A stretch of 64,000 nt of DNA from Burkholderiaceae bacterium. GTDB lineage: Bacteria; Pseudomonadota; Gammaproteobacteria; Burkholderiales; Burkholderiaceae_C. Position 1 is the stretch's first letter. Every line of letters starts with the position of its first letter. Shown here piece by piece: positions 1-8,048 of the stretch. A model generated the notes under the pieces. That model was not told where the DNA came from. It did not search any database and saw nothing but the letters and a program-made list of their open reading frames with translations. The DNA is taken from assembly GCA_030695205.1 (NCBI GenBank), contig JAUYTN010000048.1, positions 1-64,000 of the forward strand. The letters run 5' to 3'. The translations under genes and the position numbers were made by a program.

Positions 1-140
1 GGGTCACTCAGAACACCCTCAGGTGTCCGCCATCAATTTGGAATGCTGTCCGCCTTCAGCGTGGAACACTGTCCGCCATCACGCTGGAACACCGTCCGCC
101 ATCAGCGTGGAATCGTGTCCGCCATGGCGTGGAATACGCA
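1..140. mobile_element. End of an IS21-family-like insertion sequence (partial, extends left of window)
   Basis: Five copies of a 20-bp unit (consensus TGTCCGCCATCAGCGTGGAA) begin at 24, 47, 70, 93 and 116, an exact 23-bp period; the last copy is one base short. Read from the inside of the sensor gene outward, the end begins TGCGTATTCCACGCC at 140. Multiple ordered terminal repeats of this kind, with a TG...CA end, are typical of IS21-family elements (istA/istB), where they bind the transposase. The transposase genes would lie left of the window and are not seen. The junction at 140/141 is placed by the loss of sensor-protein similarity and by the CA end. A target duplication cannot be checked here. 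Confidence 0.6.
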
Positions 141-547
141 CCAAGGCGATTGGCCGAGTGCGGCCAACTTGCGATGGCAGTCCCGTCGGGCCCCGCCACC
201 CAAGCACCTGCATTGAACAGCAGTGGCAGCAGAGGCCGTTGCTCCAGAAGGGTTTGCAGGGCCTGCGGGTTGCCTATCAGGTCGGCATCCATTTGCTTCG
301 CAATATTCTCAAGGGCTTGCTGGCGGTCGATCAGGTTGTCGTTGATTTCTTTGGCCACAGCAGTCACCACAGAGAGCTGCTGCTCACCCAGCAGCCGTGC
401 CATATCGGCCTGCAAACTGTGGCTGAGGTAGAAAGAAAGCGACCAGATGCTCAGCACAAAAACAGCCAGCGTAACCACAGTGACCCGGGTTTTCAGCGAT
501 TGCCAAGTGGGAACGGTCAAGCGGGCGCTGTTTTTCACATTGGTCAC
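141..547 (-). pseudogene. Membrane sensor protein, N-terminal fragment cut by an insertion element
   Basis: The reading frame starts with GTG at 547. It encodes a short cytoplasmic stretch, a transmembrane helix at about residues 22-42 (VTVVTLAVFVLSIWSLSFYL) and about 90 residues of the periplasmic sensor domain that usually follows in PAS, GGDEF or histidine-kinase receptors. After the residues NRLGA the sequence turns into the translated insertion-sequence end and soon stops. The output domain is therefore missing and the gene is broken. Its original function (diguanylate cyclase, kinase or other) cannot be told from the fragment. Confidence 0.6.
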
Positions 548-779
548 TTATTGATAGCTGTTAGCGCAATATCTGTTGGCGGTACAAGCATATTTTGATT
601 GTAAAACGATGTACTACGTGCTGAGATGCTGCTTGTATGGGGGGTACGCCATCGAACACAGATTTCACCATGTCGAGTGACATACGGATAGGGGTAGGTT
701 CTTCTATCGCATGTGTGCAAGCCTGTTGTGGCGCCAGGTGTCCACATGGCTTTTGACAGCTGAAGTGATGACTCGGCCT

Positions 780-1045
780 TGCCACCCCCACCTGGTGGCC
801 GCCCGCGTCGGTGGTGCATTCGCCTCTCATTGCCCGTCGCCCGAGGCACCACCTCGCGCCCGGCGCACAGCACCACGTTGTGCACTGACCCGTCGCCCTC
901 GGTGTTTGGCTGATAACGAAGGCCTTTAAAAGCCTTTGAAGGCGTTCCCGTCGATGCAGGCGCTGGTCTTCAGTTCGATGCTGGTGGTGTCGCCCACGCG
1001 GTTTTCCAGCACAAAGTCCACCTCGATGTCGGCTTGTGTGCTTGT
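780..1045 (-). pseudogene. Decayed C-terminal remnant of an AAA ATPase (DUF4143 type)
   Basis: Translation of the minus strand from about 1042 gives the stretch ADIEVDFVLENRVGD, then IELKTSACIDGNAFKG, and in a second frame VVLCAGREVVP. These match the conserved end of DUF4143-type ATPases (pattern EVDFVLE..G....IEVK.S, then VVLY.G.EVVPFG). A stop and a frame change at about 926-935, inside a repeated AAAGGC, and the absence of the N-terminal ATPase domain show that it is a relic. The rest of the 548-1066 gap, especially 548-779, shows nothing I recognise. Confidence 0.5.
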
Positions 1046-1066
1046 GCGCGCTCGCTCGCCGCGTCC

Positions 1067-1729
1067 TTACCGCGCTGTGTCCAGCCGCAACTTCTCCAGT
1101 ACGTCGCTCACCAGTTCCAGGCGAAGCAGCGGGGCGTCCAGGGACATGAGGCGCTGTTTCAGCTCGTTGCCCACAGGCAGCAGCTCGCACCAGCGGTTGG
1201 CCACCCAGCCAGCGTCTTGCCAGTGGTAGGGCGGTGTGATGGGCAGTTGCTCGGCACCTGTGGCTTGTGCGCGCAGGCTGTCGATCAGGCGCTGCAACGA
1301 GATGACGGTGCTCGCCAGTTCTTCTGGCACGGGGGTGGTCAGGTCATGGGGCAGCAGCTCCACATCGGCCACCCACAGACCGTGCTTGAGTTTGTCTCGC
1401 TGCTGCACGCGAAAGCGCTGTCCACCCCGGCAGCGCACATGCAGCAGGCCGGGGCGGGCCTGCTCCAAGTGTTCGATGTGCGCCAGGGTGCCCACGCTGT
1501 GGAGAGTTTCGGCCGCACGGTCCGTGCCGGGGCGCGGTGCGGTGGCGACTTCGCTGCCTTGCTCCAGGCACACCACACCAAAGGGCGCACCCTCGCGGTG
1601 GCAGCGCTGCACCATGTCGAGGTAGCGAACCTCAAAAATGCGCAAGGGCAACAGGCCGCCAGGGAACAGCACCGTTTGCAGCGGAAACAGCGGCAGGCGC
1701 GACAGGGTAAGGGCGGCGTCTTCGGACAT
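1067..1729 (-). CDS. LON N-terminal (substrate-binding) domain protein
   Basis: The 220-residue protein begins with the signature LPLFPLQTVLFPGGLLPLRI and continues with FEVRYLDMV and FGVV, the typical start of the Lon protease N-terminal domain (PUA-like). It has no ATPase or protease domain. Such stand-alone LonN proteins are common in proteobacteria; a role in binding unfolded proteins or in turnover is assumed but not established. Three in-frame ATG codons lie at 1741, 1738 and 1729; the last gives the start MSEDAALTLSRLPLFPL and is preferred by length. It lies downstream of accD on the same strand, where folC is usually found in this group. No strong ribosome-binding site is visible. Confidence 0.8.
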   Translation of the reverse strand: MSEDAALTLSRLPLFPLQTVLFPGGLLPLRIFEVRYLDMVQRCHREGAPFGVVCLEQGSEVATAPRPGTDRAAETLHSVGTLAHIEHLEQARPGLLHVRCRGGQRFRVQQRDKLKHGLWVADVELLPHDLTTPVPEELASTVISLQRLIDSLRAQATGAEQLPITPPYHWQDAGWVANRWCELLPVGNELKQRLMSLDAPLLRLELVSDVLEKLRLDTAR

Positions 1730-1773
1730 GTTCTGCATCAAAAATGCTGTTTGCGCTTGCTAAGCAACAACTG

Positions 1774-1801
1774 TTTGCTATGTAATTAAATATGTAGCAA
1801 A
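1774..1801. repeat. AT-rich inverted repeat downstream of accD
   Basis: TTTGCTA (1774-1780) and TAGCAAA (1795-1801) are perfect arms around a 14-base AT-rich loop, just after the end of accD and before the LonN gene. A neighbouring partial palindrome, TTGCTTAGCAA on the minus strand, lies at about 1757-1767. It lacks the GC stem and U tract of a good intrinsic terminator. It may be a degraded intergenic hairpin repeat of the kind common in Comamonadaceae. Confidence 0.35.
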
Positions 1802-1831
1802 CTTATTATTCCCTACAAGCGCTGGTGGGCT

Positions 1832-2704
1832 TTATTGCACCGCATCCGCGCTTTGGCGCTGCAGCATGGCCAGGTTGTTGGCGATGGTGGCGCGCAGCTC
1901 GCGGCGGTCGCAAATGAAGTCCACCGCGCCTTTGGTTTGCAAAAACTCGGCGCGCTGAAAGCCTTCGGGCAGTTTCACCCGCACAGTATTTTCAATGACG
2001 CGTGGTCCGGCAAAACCAATCAGCGCTTTGGGCTCGGCAATGACCACGTCGCCCACAAAGGCAAAGCCTGCACTCACGCCGCCCATGGTGGGGTCCGTCA
2101 GTACGCTGATGTAGGGCAGGCCTTTTTTGGCCAGGCGGGTGAGGGAAGCGTTGGTTTTGGCCATTTGCATCAGGCTCAGCAGGCCTTCTTGCATGCGGGC
2201 GCCACCAGTGGCGGTGAAGCAAACAAACGGTACTTTTTGTTCGATGGCGGTTTCCACGCCGCGTACAAAGCGCTCGCCCACCACGCTGCCCATGCTGCCG
2301 CCCATGAAGTCGAATTCGAAGCAGGCCACCACGAGGTCAATGCCCATGACGGAGCCGCCCATCACCACCAGCGCGTCGGTTTCGCCGGTGTTGTCCATGG
2401 CCTCTTTCAGGCGTTCGGGGTACTTGCGGCTGTCTTTGAACTTGAGGGCATCGACGGGCAGCACCTCCTGGCCAATTTCGTAGCGGCCTTGCCCATCCAG
2501 AAACACGTTGATGCGTTCGCGCGCGCCCATGCGGTGGTGGTGGCTGCAGTGAGGGCAGACGTTCTGGTTTTTTTCCAAGTCGGTTTTGTAGAGCACCGCA
2601 TCGCAGCTGGGGCATTTGGTCCACAGGCCCTCGGGCACGCTGCGGCGCTCGGTGGGGTTGGTGGGGGTGATTTTGGGAGGTAAGAGTTTTTCCAGCCAGG
2701 ACAT
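1832..2704 (-). CDS. accD: Acetyl-CoA carboxylase carboxyltransferase, beta subunit
   Basis: AccD pairs with AccA to move the carboxyl group from biotin to acetyl-CoA, giving malonyl-CoA for fatty-acid synthesis. The 290-residue product has the N-terminal zinc ribbon (CPSC...CPHC, about residues 31-56) and the crotonase-like carboxyltransferase body with GGARMQEG and GGVSAGFAF. Length and start ([12 protein letters not shown]) agree with the family. In related genomes accD directly follows trpA and precedes folC. Here a large signalling block separates it from trpA, and a LonN gene stands in the place of folC. Confidence 0.97.
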   Translation of the reverse strand: MSWLEKLLPPKITPTNPTERRSVPEGLWTKCPSCDAVLYKTDLEKNQNVCPHCSHHHRMGARERINVFLDGQGRYEIGQEVLPVDALKFKDSRKYPERLKEAMDNTGETDALVVMGGSVMGIDLVVACFEFDFMGGSMGSVVGERFVRGVETAIEQKVPFVCFTATGGARMQEGLLSLMQMAKTNASLTRLAKKGLPYISVLTDPTMGGVSAGFAFVGDVVIAEPKALIGFAGPRVIENTVRVKLPEGFQRAEFLQTKGAVDFICDRRELRATIANNLAMLQRQSADAVQ

Positions 2705-2931
2705 GGTGCGCGTTCCTCGGTGCGGTCAGGTTTGACAAAGGCCCCGCTTGAGCAGGGACCCGGCGTACCGCCGAAGGACTACCTGCAATGGGCCATTGAC
2801 AAGGATTATGCTCGGTTGCCGGTGGTGGCAGCCTTGCGCTGCTGGGTCCACGCCAGGGGTTTTTGGGGTTGGGCCCATGCTGCACAATCAGACGGCCTTG
2901 AGTGCTGAAATGAACCAACGCCCCCGTACAC

Positions 2932-4251
2932 ATGCCTACCACCCCGGACGAGCCATGGATTGATACCGCTGATTTGCGGGTGGGTCTGTATGTGCACCTG
3001 GATGTGAGTTGGATGAACCATCCGTTTGCCTTCAGCCATTTCAAGATCACCACGCAAGAACAGATTGTCACCTTGCGCCACTTGGGCCTTACCCGCATTC
3101 GCTACAGCCCGGAGCGCAGCGACGAGAGCGTCGCGCTGGCCGTATCAGCCCGCCCGGCGGCTGCACCGGTGGTAGCTCCCGTGGCCGGCCCGGCGGTGGA
3201 CCCAGCGACCGGGGCCTCTGTGCCAACGGAGGCTATGCAGGCCAAACGGACGTTGGTGGAAAAGATTCGCCAGAGGCGTGAGTCTGCCGAGCGCATCGAG
3301 CGTGCGTTTGTGGCCACGGCGCAAACCATTCGGGACACCGAGCGCATCATTTATAGCCAGCCGGAGCTGGCGCTGGCCAACACAACGCAGTTGGTGGGGC
3401 GCATTGCCGACTCTATTCTGATGGCCCCCGACATGGTGATTCAGGTCATGGGCGAAAAGCCTGGCAGCGAGGAAATTTACCTGCACTCCCTGAACGTAGC
3501 CACGCTGGCCATGATGCTGGCCCGTGAAATGCAGTTGCCCAAAGAGCTGGTGACGGCCCTGGGGGTGGGTGCGCTGCTGCACGACATTGGCAAGCACGAG
3601 GTGCCGGACCGCATTCTGAGCAAAAAGACCCCGCTGACGCCCGCCGAGCAGCACTTTTTGGAGCAGCACCCAGCCTACGGTGCGGCGATGGCCGAGCGCA
3701 TGCACCTGCCCAAAGCCGGGCTGGCCATCATTGCGCAGCACCACGAGTTTCACGACGGTTCGGGCTACCCCGCCCGCCTCAAGGGGGCGTCCATTGGGCT
3801 GCTGTCGCGCATGGTGGTCATTGCGAACTACTTTGATGGCCTGTGCAACCCACCGTCGCTGGACGCGGCCTTGACGCCGCACGAAGCCTTGTCGCTGATG
3901 TTCGCCCGCTTGCAGCCCAAGTTCGATCCGGCGCTGCTGAAGGTGTTTATTCATTGCATGGGGGTGTATCCGCCTGGCACCATCGTGCAGTTGTCCAACG
4001 GGGCGGTGGGTATGGTGCTGTCGGTCAACACCCAGCGCCCGCTCAAGCCCACGGTGCTGGTGTACGACGCCCTGGTGCCCCGAGAAGAAGCCATGCTGCT
4101 CGACATGGGGGCCGAAGAATCGCTGCACATTGGCAAGGCGCTGAGGCCGTCACAGGTGCCCCGCGAGGTGCTGAACTACCTCAGCCCGCGCATGCACCTG
4201 AGCTACTACTTTGACGGTGGGCCTGACCGCCCGCCAGGGCGCAACGCGTGA
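2932..4251 (+). CDS. HD-GYP domain protein with N-terminal DUF3391 (c-di-GMP phosphodiesterase)
   Basis: The 439-residue soluble protein has an N-terminal DUF3391-like region (DTADLRVGLYVHLD, about residues 11-60), an Ala/Pro-rich linker, and an HD-GYP domain with HDIGKHEVPD at about residue 217 and HHEFHDGSGYP at about residue 271. All signature residues for cyclic di-GMP hydrolysis are present. A C-terminal tail of about 100 residues follows. Its stop overlaps the GTG start of the next kinase gene (GTGA, 4248-4251), so the two are probably translationally coupled and the kinase may act in the same pathway. It begins the rightward arm of the signalling block between accD and trpA. Confidence 0.93.
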   Translation: MPTTPDEPWIDTADLRVGLYVHLDVSWMNHPFAFSHFKITTQEQIVTLRHLGLTRIRYSPERSDESVALAVSARPAAAPVVAPVAGPAVDPATGASVPTEAMQAKRTLVEKIRQRRESAERIERAFVATAQTIRDTERIIYSQPELALANTTQLVGRIADSILMAPDMVIQVMGEKPGSEEIYLHSLNVATLAMMLAREMQLPKELVTALGVGALLHDIGKHEVPDRILSKKTPLTPAEQHFLEQHPAYGAAMAERMHLPKAGLAIIAQHHEFHDGSGYPARLKGASIGLLSRMVVIANYFDGLCNPPSLDAALTPHEALSLMFARLQPKFDPALLKVFIHCMGVYPPGTIVQLSNGAVGMVLSVNTQRPLKPTVLVYDALVPREEAMLLDMGAEESLHIGKALRPSQVPREVLNYLSPRMHLSYYFDGGPDRPPGRNA

Positions 4252-5906
4252 CCACTTTTGCACTGCCACCCGATGCCAGCGGCCATGTGGTGCTGGGCGT
4301 GGACCCGGCCACCCTGCGCATCACCATGGCCAATGGCGCCGCCACGGCACTGCTGGGCTACACCCCCTCGCAATTGCTGGCCATGACCATCACGGACATT
4401 GAAAGCGCGCTGCACAGTGTGTTCTATTGGGAAGAGGTGTCGGCTGGTCAGGGTCACGCCCTGATGCAGCAGGATGACCTGTACCGCTGCGCCGACGGCG
4501 AGTTGGTGGCAGTGACCAAGTCCACCTACGCGCTTCAGCAAGCGGATCGAACGGTGTATGTGGTGCATGCCACGGTGGCCTCTGAAGCCCAAACCAAACA
4601 AGATGTGCTGGACCAGACGCTGTCCAAGCTGCGTGCCACCCTGGAGTCCACCGGCAACGGCATTCTGGTGCTCGACTGGAGCGGCCACATTGGCAGCATG
4701 AACCGCCACTTCGGGCAGATATGGAACTTGCCCGAAGCCCTGTTGCAGCGGCAGAACGACGCAGAAATTGTGGCGTTTCTGGCCGAATCGGTGCACGAGT
4801 CGGCTTGCGTGGTGGCGCGGTTTCACGAGCTGGCCGACCACAGCCACACCGAAGACACGCTGCACCACCTGGATGGCCGGGTGTTCGAGCTGGTGTCTCG
4901 GCCCCAGTACATGGCCGAGCAGATTGTGGGGCGCGTGTTCAGCGTGCAAGATGTGACACAGCGCACCCGGGATGCGCAGGCGCTGCGAGAGTCGCGCGAC
5001 GAGCTGGAGCTGCGCGTGCGCGAGCGCACCGCCCAACTGGAAACCCTGAACGCCGATTTGCAGGCCGAAAAAGAACGCCTGGCCGAGTTGGTGCGCGAGC
5101 TGGAGGCCGCCCAGGCGCAGCTGATGCAGTCAGAGCGCATGGCCTCCATTGGCCAACTGGCAGCCGGTGTGGCCCACGAGATCAACAACCCCGTGGGGTT
5201 TGTCAACTCCAACCTGGGCTCCTTGAAGCTCTACGTGGACAAGCTGATGCGGCTGTTGACGGTGTACGAGCAGGCCGAGGTGGCTCTGCCCGCCGATGTG
5301 GCGACAGCGGTGCAGGCCACCAAGGCCGAGGTTGATCTGGACTTCATGCGCACTGACCTGACGGAGCTGGTGGCCGAGTCGCTGGATGGGCTGCAGCGCG
5401 TCACGCGCATCGTGCAGGACCTGAAGAATTTTTCGCACCCCGATGAGTCGGAGCGGCAACTTGCCGACATCGAGCAAGGACTGGACAGCACCTTGCGCGT
5501 GGTGTGGAACGAGTTGAAGTACAAGGCCACGGTGACCAAGGTGTTTGCAGGCCTGCCCCAGTTGGTGTGTCACCCGTTTCAGCTGAACCAGGTATTCATG
5601 AACCTGCTGGTGAATGCAGGGCAGTCCATAGAGACCAAAGGCACCATCACCTTGCGCACGGGTTATGACGACGCGTGGCTGTGGGTGGAGATTGAAGACA
5701 CCGGCAAAGGCATCAAGCCCGATAACCTCGTGCGCATTTTTGATCCCTTTTTCACCACCAAACCGGTGGGCAAAGGCACGGGGCTGGGCCTGTCCATGGC
5801 CTATGGCATTGTGAAAAAGCATGGTGGCCGCATCGATGTGCGCAGCCAGGTGGGGCAGGGCAGTTGCTTTCGTGTCTGGTTGCCGAGGGAGCCCCAGCCG
5901 ACTTAA
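4248..5906 (+). CDS. PAS-domain sensor histidine kinase
   Basis: The 552-residue protein has no membrane segment. The N-terminal half holds two PAS-like regions (about residues 10-105 and 120-240), then a coiled coil (about 245-295), the phospho-acceptor box IGQLAAGVAHEINNP with the histidine near residue 310, and an ATPase domain with EDTGKGIKPDN, FDPFFTTKPVGKGTGLGLS and a final G-rich box near the C-terminus. GTG at 4248 overlaps the stop of the HD-GYP gene. The kinase core closely resembles the two kinases on the opposite strand of this block. Its 3' end shares the bases TTAA (5903-5906) with the convergent hemerythrin-kinase gene. The partner regulator and the signal are unknown. Confidence 0.92.
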   Translation: MTTFALPPDASGHVVLGVDPATLRITMANGAATALLGYTPSQLLAMTITDIESALHSVFYWEEVSAGQGHALMQQDDLYRCADGELVAVTKSTYALQQADRTVYVVHATVASEAQTKQDVLDQTLSKLRATLESTGNGILVLDWSGHIGSMNRHFGQIWNLPEALLQRQNDAEIVAFLAESVHESACVVARFHELADHSHTEDTLHHLDGRVFELVSRPQYMAEQIVGRVFSVQDVTQRTRDAQALRESRDELELRVRERTAQLETLNADLQAEKERLAELVRELEAAQAQLMQSERMASIGQLAAGVAHEINNPVGFVNSNLGSLKLYVDKLMRLLTVYEQAEVALPADVATAVQATKAEVDLDFMRTDLTELVAESLDGLQRVTRIVQDLKNFSHPDESERQLADIEQGLDSTLRVVWNELKYKATVTKVFAGLPQLVCHPFQLNQVFMNLLVNAGQSIETKGTITLRTGYDDAWLWVEIEDTGKGIKPDNLVRIFDPFFTTKPVGKGTGLGLSMAYGIVKKHGGRIDVRSQVGQGSCFRVWLPREPQPT

Positions 5907-7450
5907 CGGGCGGGTACATCGCCCAGGGTGGCGTCCAGAGGCTGACACGGCAACTCGCAGCGGAAGGTGGAACCTTGGCCTTCAGTGCTGCGCACACTCA
6001 GGCTGCCGTGGTGCCGTTGCAAGATCTCCCACGCCACCGAAAGCCCCATGCCCGTGCCGGTGCCCACCGGCTTGGTGGTGAAAAACGGCTCGAAAATCCG
6101 CCGCTGCACGGTGGCTGACATGCCACAACCCGAGTCGGCCACTTCAACCCAGACCCAGGGCTGCCCGTCACGGTCAAAGGTGCCGGATGCCAGGCGGATG
6201 CTGCCGTGTGCCTGGATGGCCTGGCCCGCATTGACCAGCAGGTTCAAAAACACCTGGCCCATTTGCGAGGCAATGCAGGTGACCGGTGGCAGTGGCGACA
6301 GGTCGCGCGTGATGTCGGCCTTGAACTTGATGTCGTTCCACACGGCGTTCAAGCTGCTTTCCAGGCACTGGTTCAGGTCTGCAGGTTGCCAGTCGGCGTG
6401 GTCTGTGCGGGCGAACTCGCGCAAGTCGTTCACGATGCGTTTGACCCGTTGCAGCCCTTGGGCCGATTCGGCAAGCAGGTCGGGCATGTCTTGCCGCATG
6501 AAATCGACGTCGGCTTCGGTCACGGCTTGCTTCAGCCTGGCGGTTGCCGCGGAAGCAGGCTGGGGCCCGCATGCCTGCAAAGCGGCGGCTTGGGCGTCGG
6601 TCAGCTCGAACAGACGGCCTGCGTAGGTGGCGAGCGTGGCGAGGTTGGAGCTGACGAAGCCCACCGGGTTGTTGATCTCGTGGGCCACGCCTGCGGCCAG
6701 CTGGCCCACGGCGGCCATTTTTTCGGCCTGCAGCAGTTGTTGCTGGGTTTGCTCCAGCTTCGACAGCGAGGTTTGCAGTGCGGCCTGCTCGGCCTGGAGG
6801 TGTTCGTTGGTCTGGGCCAGTTCACGGGTGCGTTCGGCCACACGCGCTTCGAGTGCCTGGTTGGTGTTGGCCAGTTCTTGCTGGGTGTGCAGCAGCCGCT
6901 CATTCACTTCGGTCAGGCTGCGGTTGCGCTGCGTGACCACGCCAAACAGGTCAATCAGCGCGCCGGTGTACACGGCATGGGGGGCATCGGCCTCTGCCTG
7001 TGTTTCTGCAGACCAGGCCTGCTGCGGCGTCTGGCCGCTTTGAATGGCGCGTATCTGGCGGGCCATGCTCTGGTCTTCCGACAGGATGTGGAACGTCAGC
7101 CAGCTGGCCAGGAAGCGCAGCAGTTCGTTGCCGGTCAGCTGCCCTTCGTGCGCGGCCTGCTGCCGCATGGTGCGCACGGCATCTGCAAAGCCTTCGTGGG
7201 TGCCGTGGTGGTGGGCCAGGTAAGCCGGGTCCAGCCCGGACTCAAGCATCAGCCGCTCTTCATCCCGAAAGTGAATGGTGGCGTAGTGCCCCAGTTGGTC
7301 CAGCAAATGTCCGGCGTGGGCAATGCCGTTTTGCCCTGCGGATGCCAGCAGCGGTGCGGCCTTGTTGACCAGATCCACCAGGGCGCGGTGCTGGCGGTCC
7401 ACTTCGTCAATGCCTGTTTCGAAGTGCCGACTCCAGGTCATGAAGTTCAC
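5903..7450 (-). CDS. Bacteriohemerythrin-histidine kinase fusion
   Basis: The N-terminal 140 residues form a bacteriohemerythrin: the ligand pattern is complete, with DRQH, then HFRDE (HxxxE), HHGTH (HxxxH) and HILSED (HxxxxD), the residues that bind a di-iron centre. After a coiled coil (about residues 180-265) comes a kinase core with VGQLAAGVAHEINNP and an ATPase domain (DSGCGM, FEPFFTTKPVGTGTGMGLS). Oxygen or redox sensing is a likely input, by analogy with other hemerythrin fusions. GTG at 7450 is preferred as start: AAGGAG stands eight bases upstream and the codon overlaps the stop of the preceding receiver gene (GTGA). ATG at 7441 is the alternative. Confidence 0.92.
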   Translation of the reverse strand: MNFMTWSRHFETGIDEVDRQHRALVDLVNKAAPLLASAGQNGIAHAGHLLDQLGHYATIHFRDEERLMLESGLDPAYLAHHHGTHEGFADAVRTMRQQAAHEGQLTGNELLRFLASWLTFHILSEDQSMARQIRAIQSGQTPQQAWSAETQAEADAPHAVYTGALIDLFGVVTQRNRSLTEVNERLLHTQQELANTNQALEARVAERTRELAQTNEHLQAEQAALQTSLSKLEQTQQQLLQAEKMAAVGQLAAGVAHEINNPVGFVSSNLATLATYAGRLFELTDAQAAALQACGPQPASAATARLKQAVTEADVDFMRQDMPDLLAESAQGLQRVKRIVNDLREFARTDHADWQPADLNQCLESSLNAVWNDIKFKADITRDLSPLPPVTCIASQMGQVFLNLLVNAGQAIQAHGSIRLASGTFDRDGQPWVWVEVADSGCGMSATVQRRIFEPFFTTKPVGTGTGMGLSVAWEILQRHHGSLSVRSTEGQGSTFRCELPCQPLDATLGDVPAR

Positions 7451-8034
7451 AGTGGAGGCTCCTTGTACTGCAGGGGGTCGATCAGCAGCACGGAGCCGTC
7501 GGTATCCCACTCGACGTGCGTGATACCGGGCTCCTCCAGCTCCAGGCGTTTGAGCTCGATCTCCTGCGGGGTGATGTGTCCGCTGGCCAGGCGGGCGAGG
7601 TCGGCCAGGCGTTCGTTTTCCAGTGTCACGTCCCGCAGGGCCAGCGCATGCGCCACGGCACTGACCAGTTCGTAGTCGTTCCAGGGCTTGGCAATGAAGC
7701 GCTGAATGCCCACCTCGTTGATGGCCTTGATGAGGCCGTTCAGGTCGGCGTAGCCCGACAGAATGAGCCGTGCCGCGTGGGGTTGCAAGGCCCGAAAAGC
7801 CGTCAGAAACTCGGTGCCGTCCATGCCGGGCATGCGGTAGTCGGACAGCACCAGGTCGTAGGACCGTTCGTGGGCCATGGCCAGTGCGGCGTGGGGCGAG
7901 TCGTAGGCTTCAATCGCCAGCTTGAAGCGCTGGTTGCCCGCTACGCAGGGTGTGAGTGACAGCACCCTGCGCAAGGCCTTGAGCACGTTGATGTCGTCAT
8001 CGACCAGAAGAATGCGGTGGGTGGCATCAGACAT
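7447..8034 (-). CDS. Stand-alone receiver (REC) response regulator
   Basis: The 195-residue protein begins MSDATHRILLVDDD and has a full receiver domain: acidic pair DDD, phospho-acceptor Asp in LVLSDYRMPGMDG, and the conserved Lys in FIAKPW. It ends with about 60 residues (LASGHITPQEIELKRLELEE...) that match no output domain I recognise; there is no HD-GYP, GGDEF or helix-turn-helix. It probably relays phosphate or protein contacts among the neighbouring kinases. It lies 14 bp downstream of the REC-HD-GYP gene and overlaps the hemerythrin kinase by 4 bp, so the genes are likely co-transcribed. Confidence 0.9.
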   Translation of the reverse strand: MSDATHRILLVDDDINVLKALRRVLSLTPCVAGNQRFKLAIEAYDSPHAALAMAHERSYDLVLSDYRMPGMDGTEFLTAFRALQPHAARLILSGYADLNGLIKAINEVGIQRFIAKPWNDYELVSAVAHALALRDVTLENERLADLARLASGHITPQEIELKRLELEEPGITHVEWDTDGSVLLIDPLQYKEPPL

Positions 8035-8048
8035 GTCGGTACTCCGGT

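Noticed and set aside
24..135. Regularly spaced repeats as a CRISPR array
   Set aside because: The period of 23 bp leaves only about 3 bp between units, so there are no spacers; the pattern fits insertion-sequence terminal repeats.
548..779. Possible gene or RNA between the sensor fragment and the DUF4143 relic
   Set aside because: Open frames here are in several directions without start signals or motifs, and no tRNA-like or terminator structure was seen.
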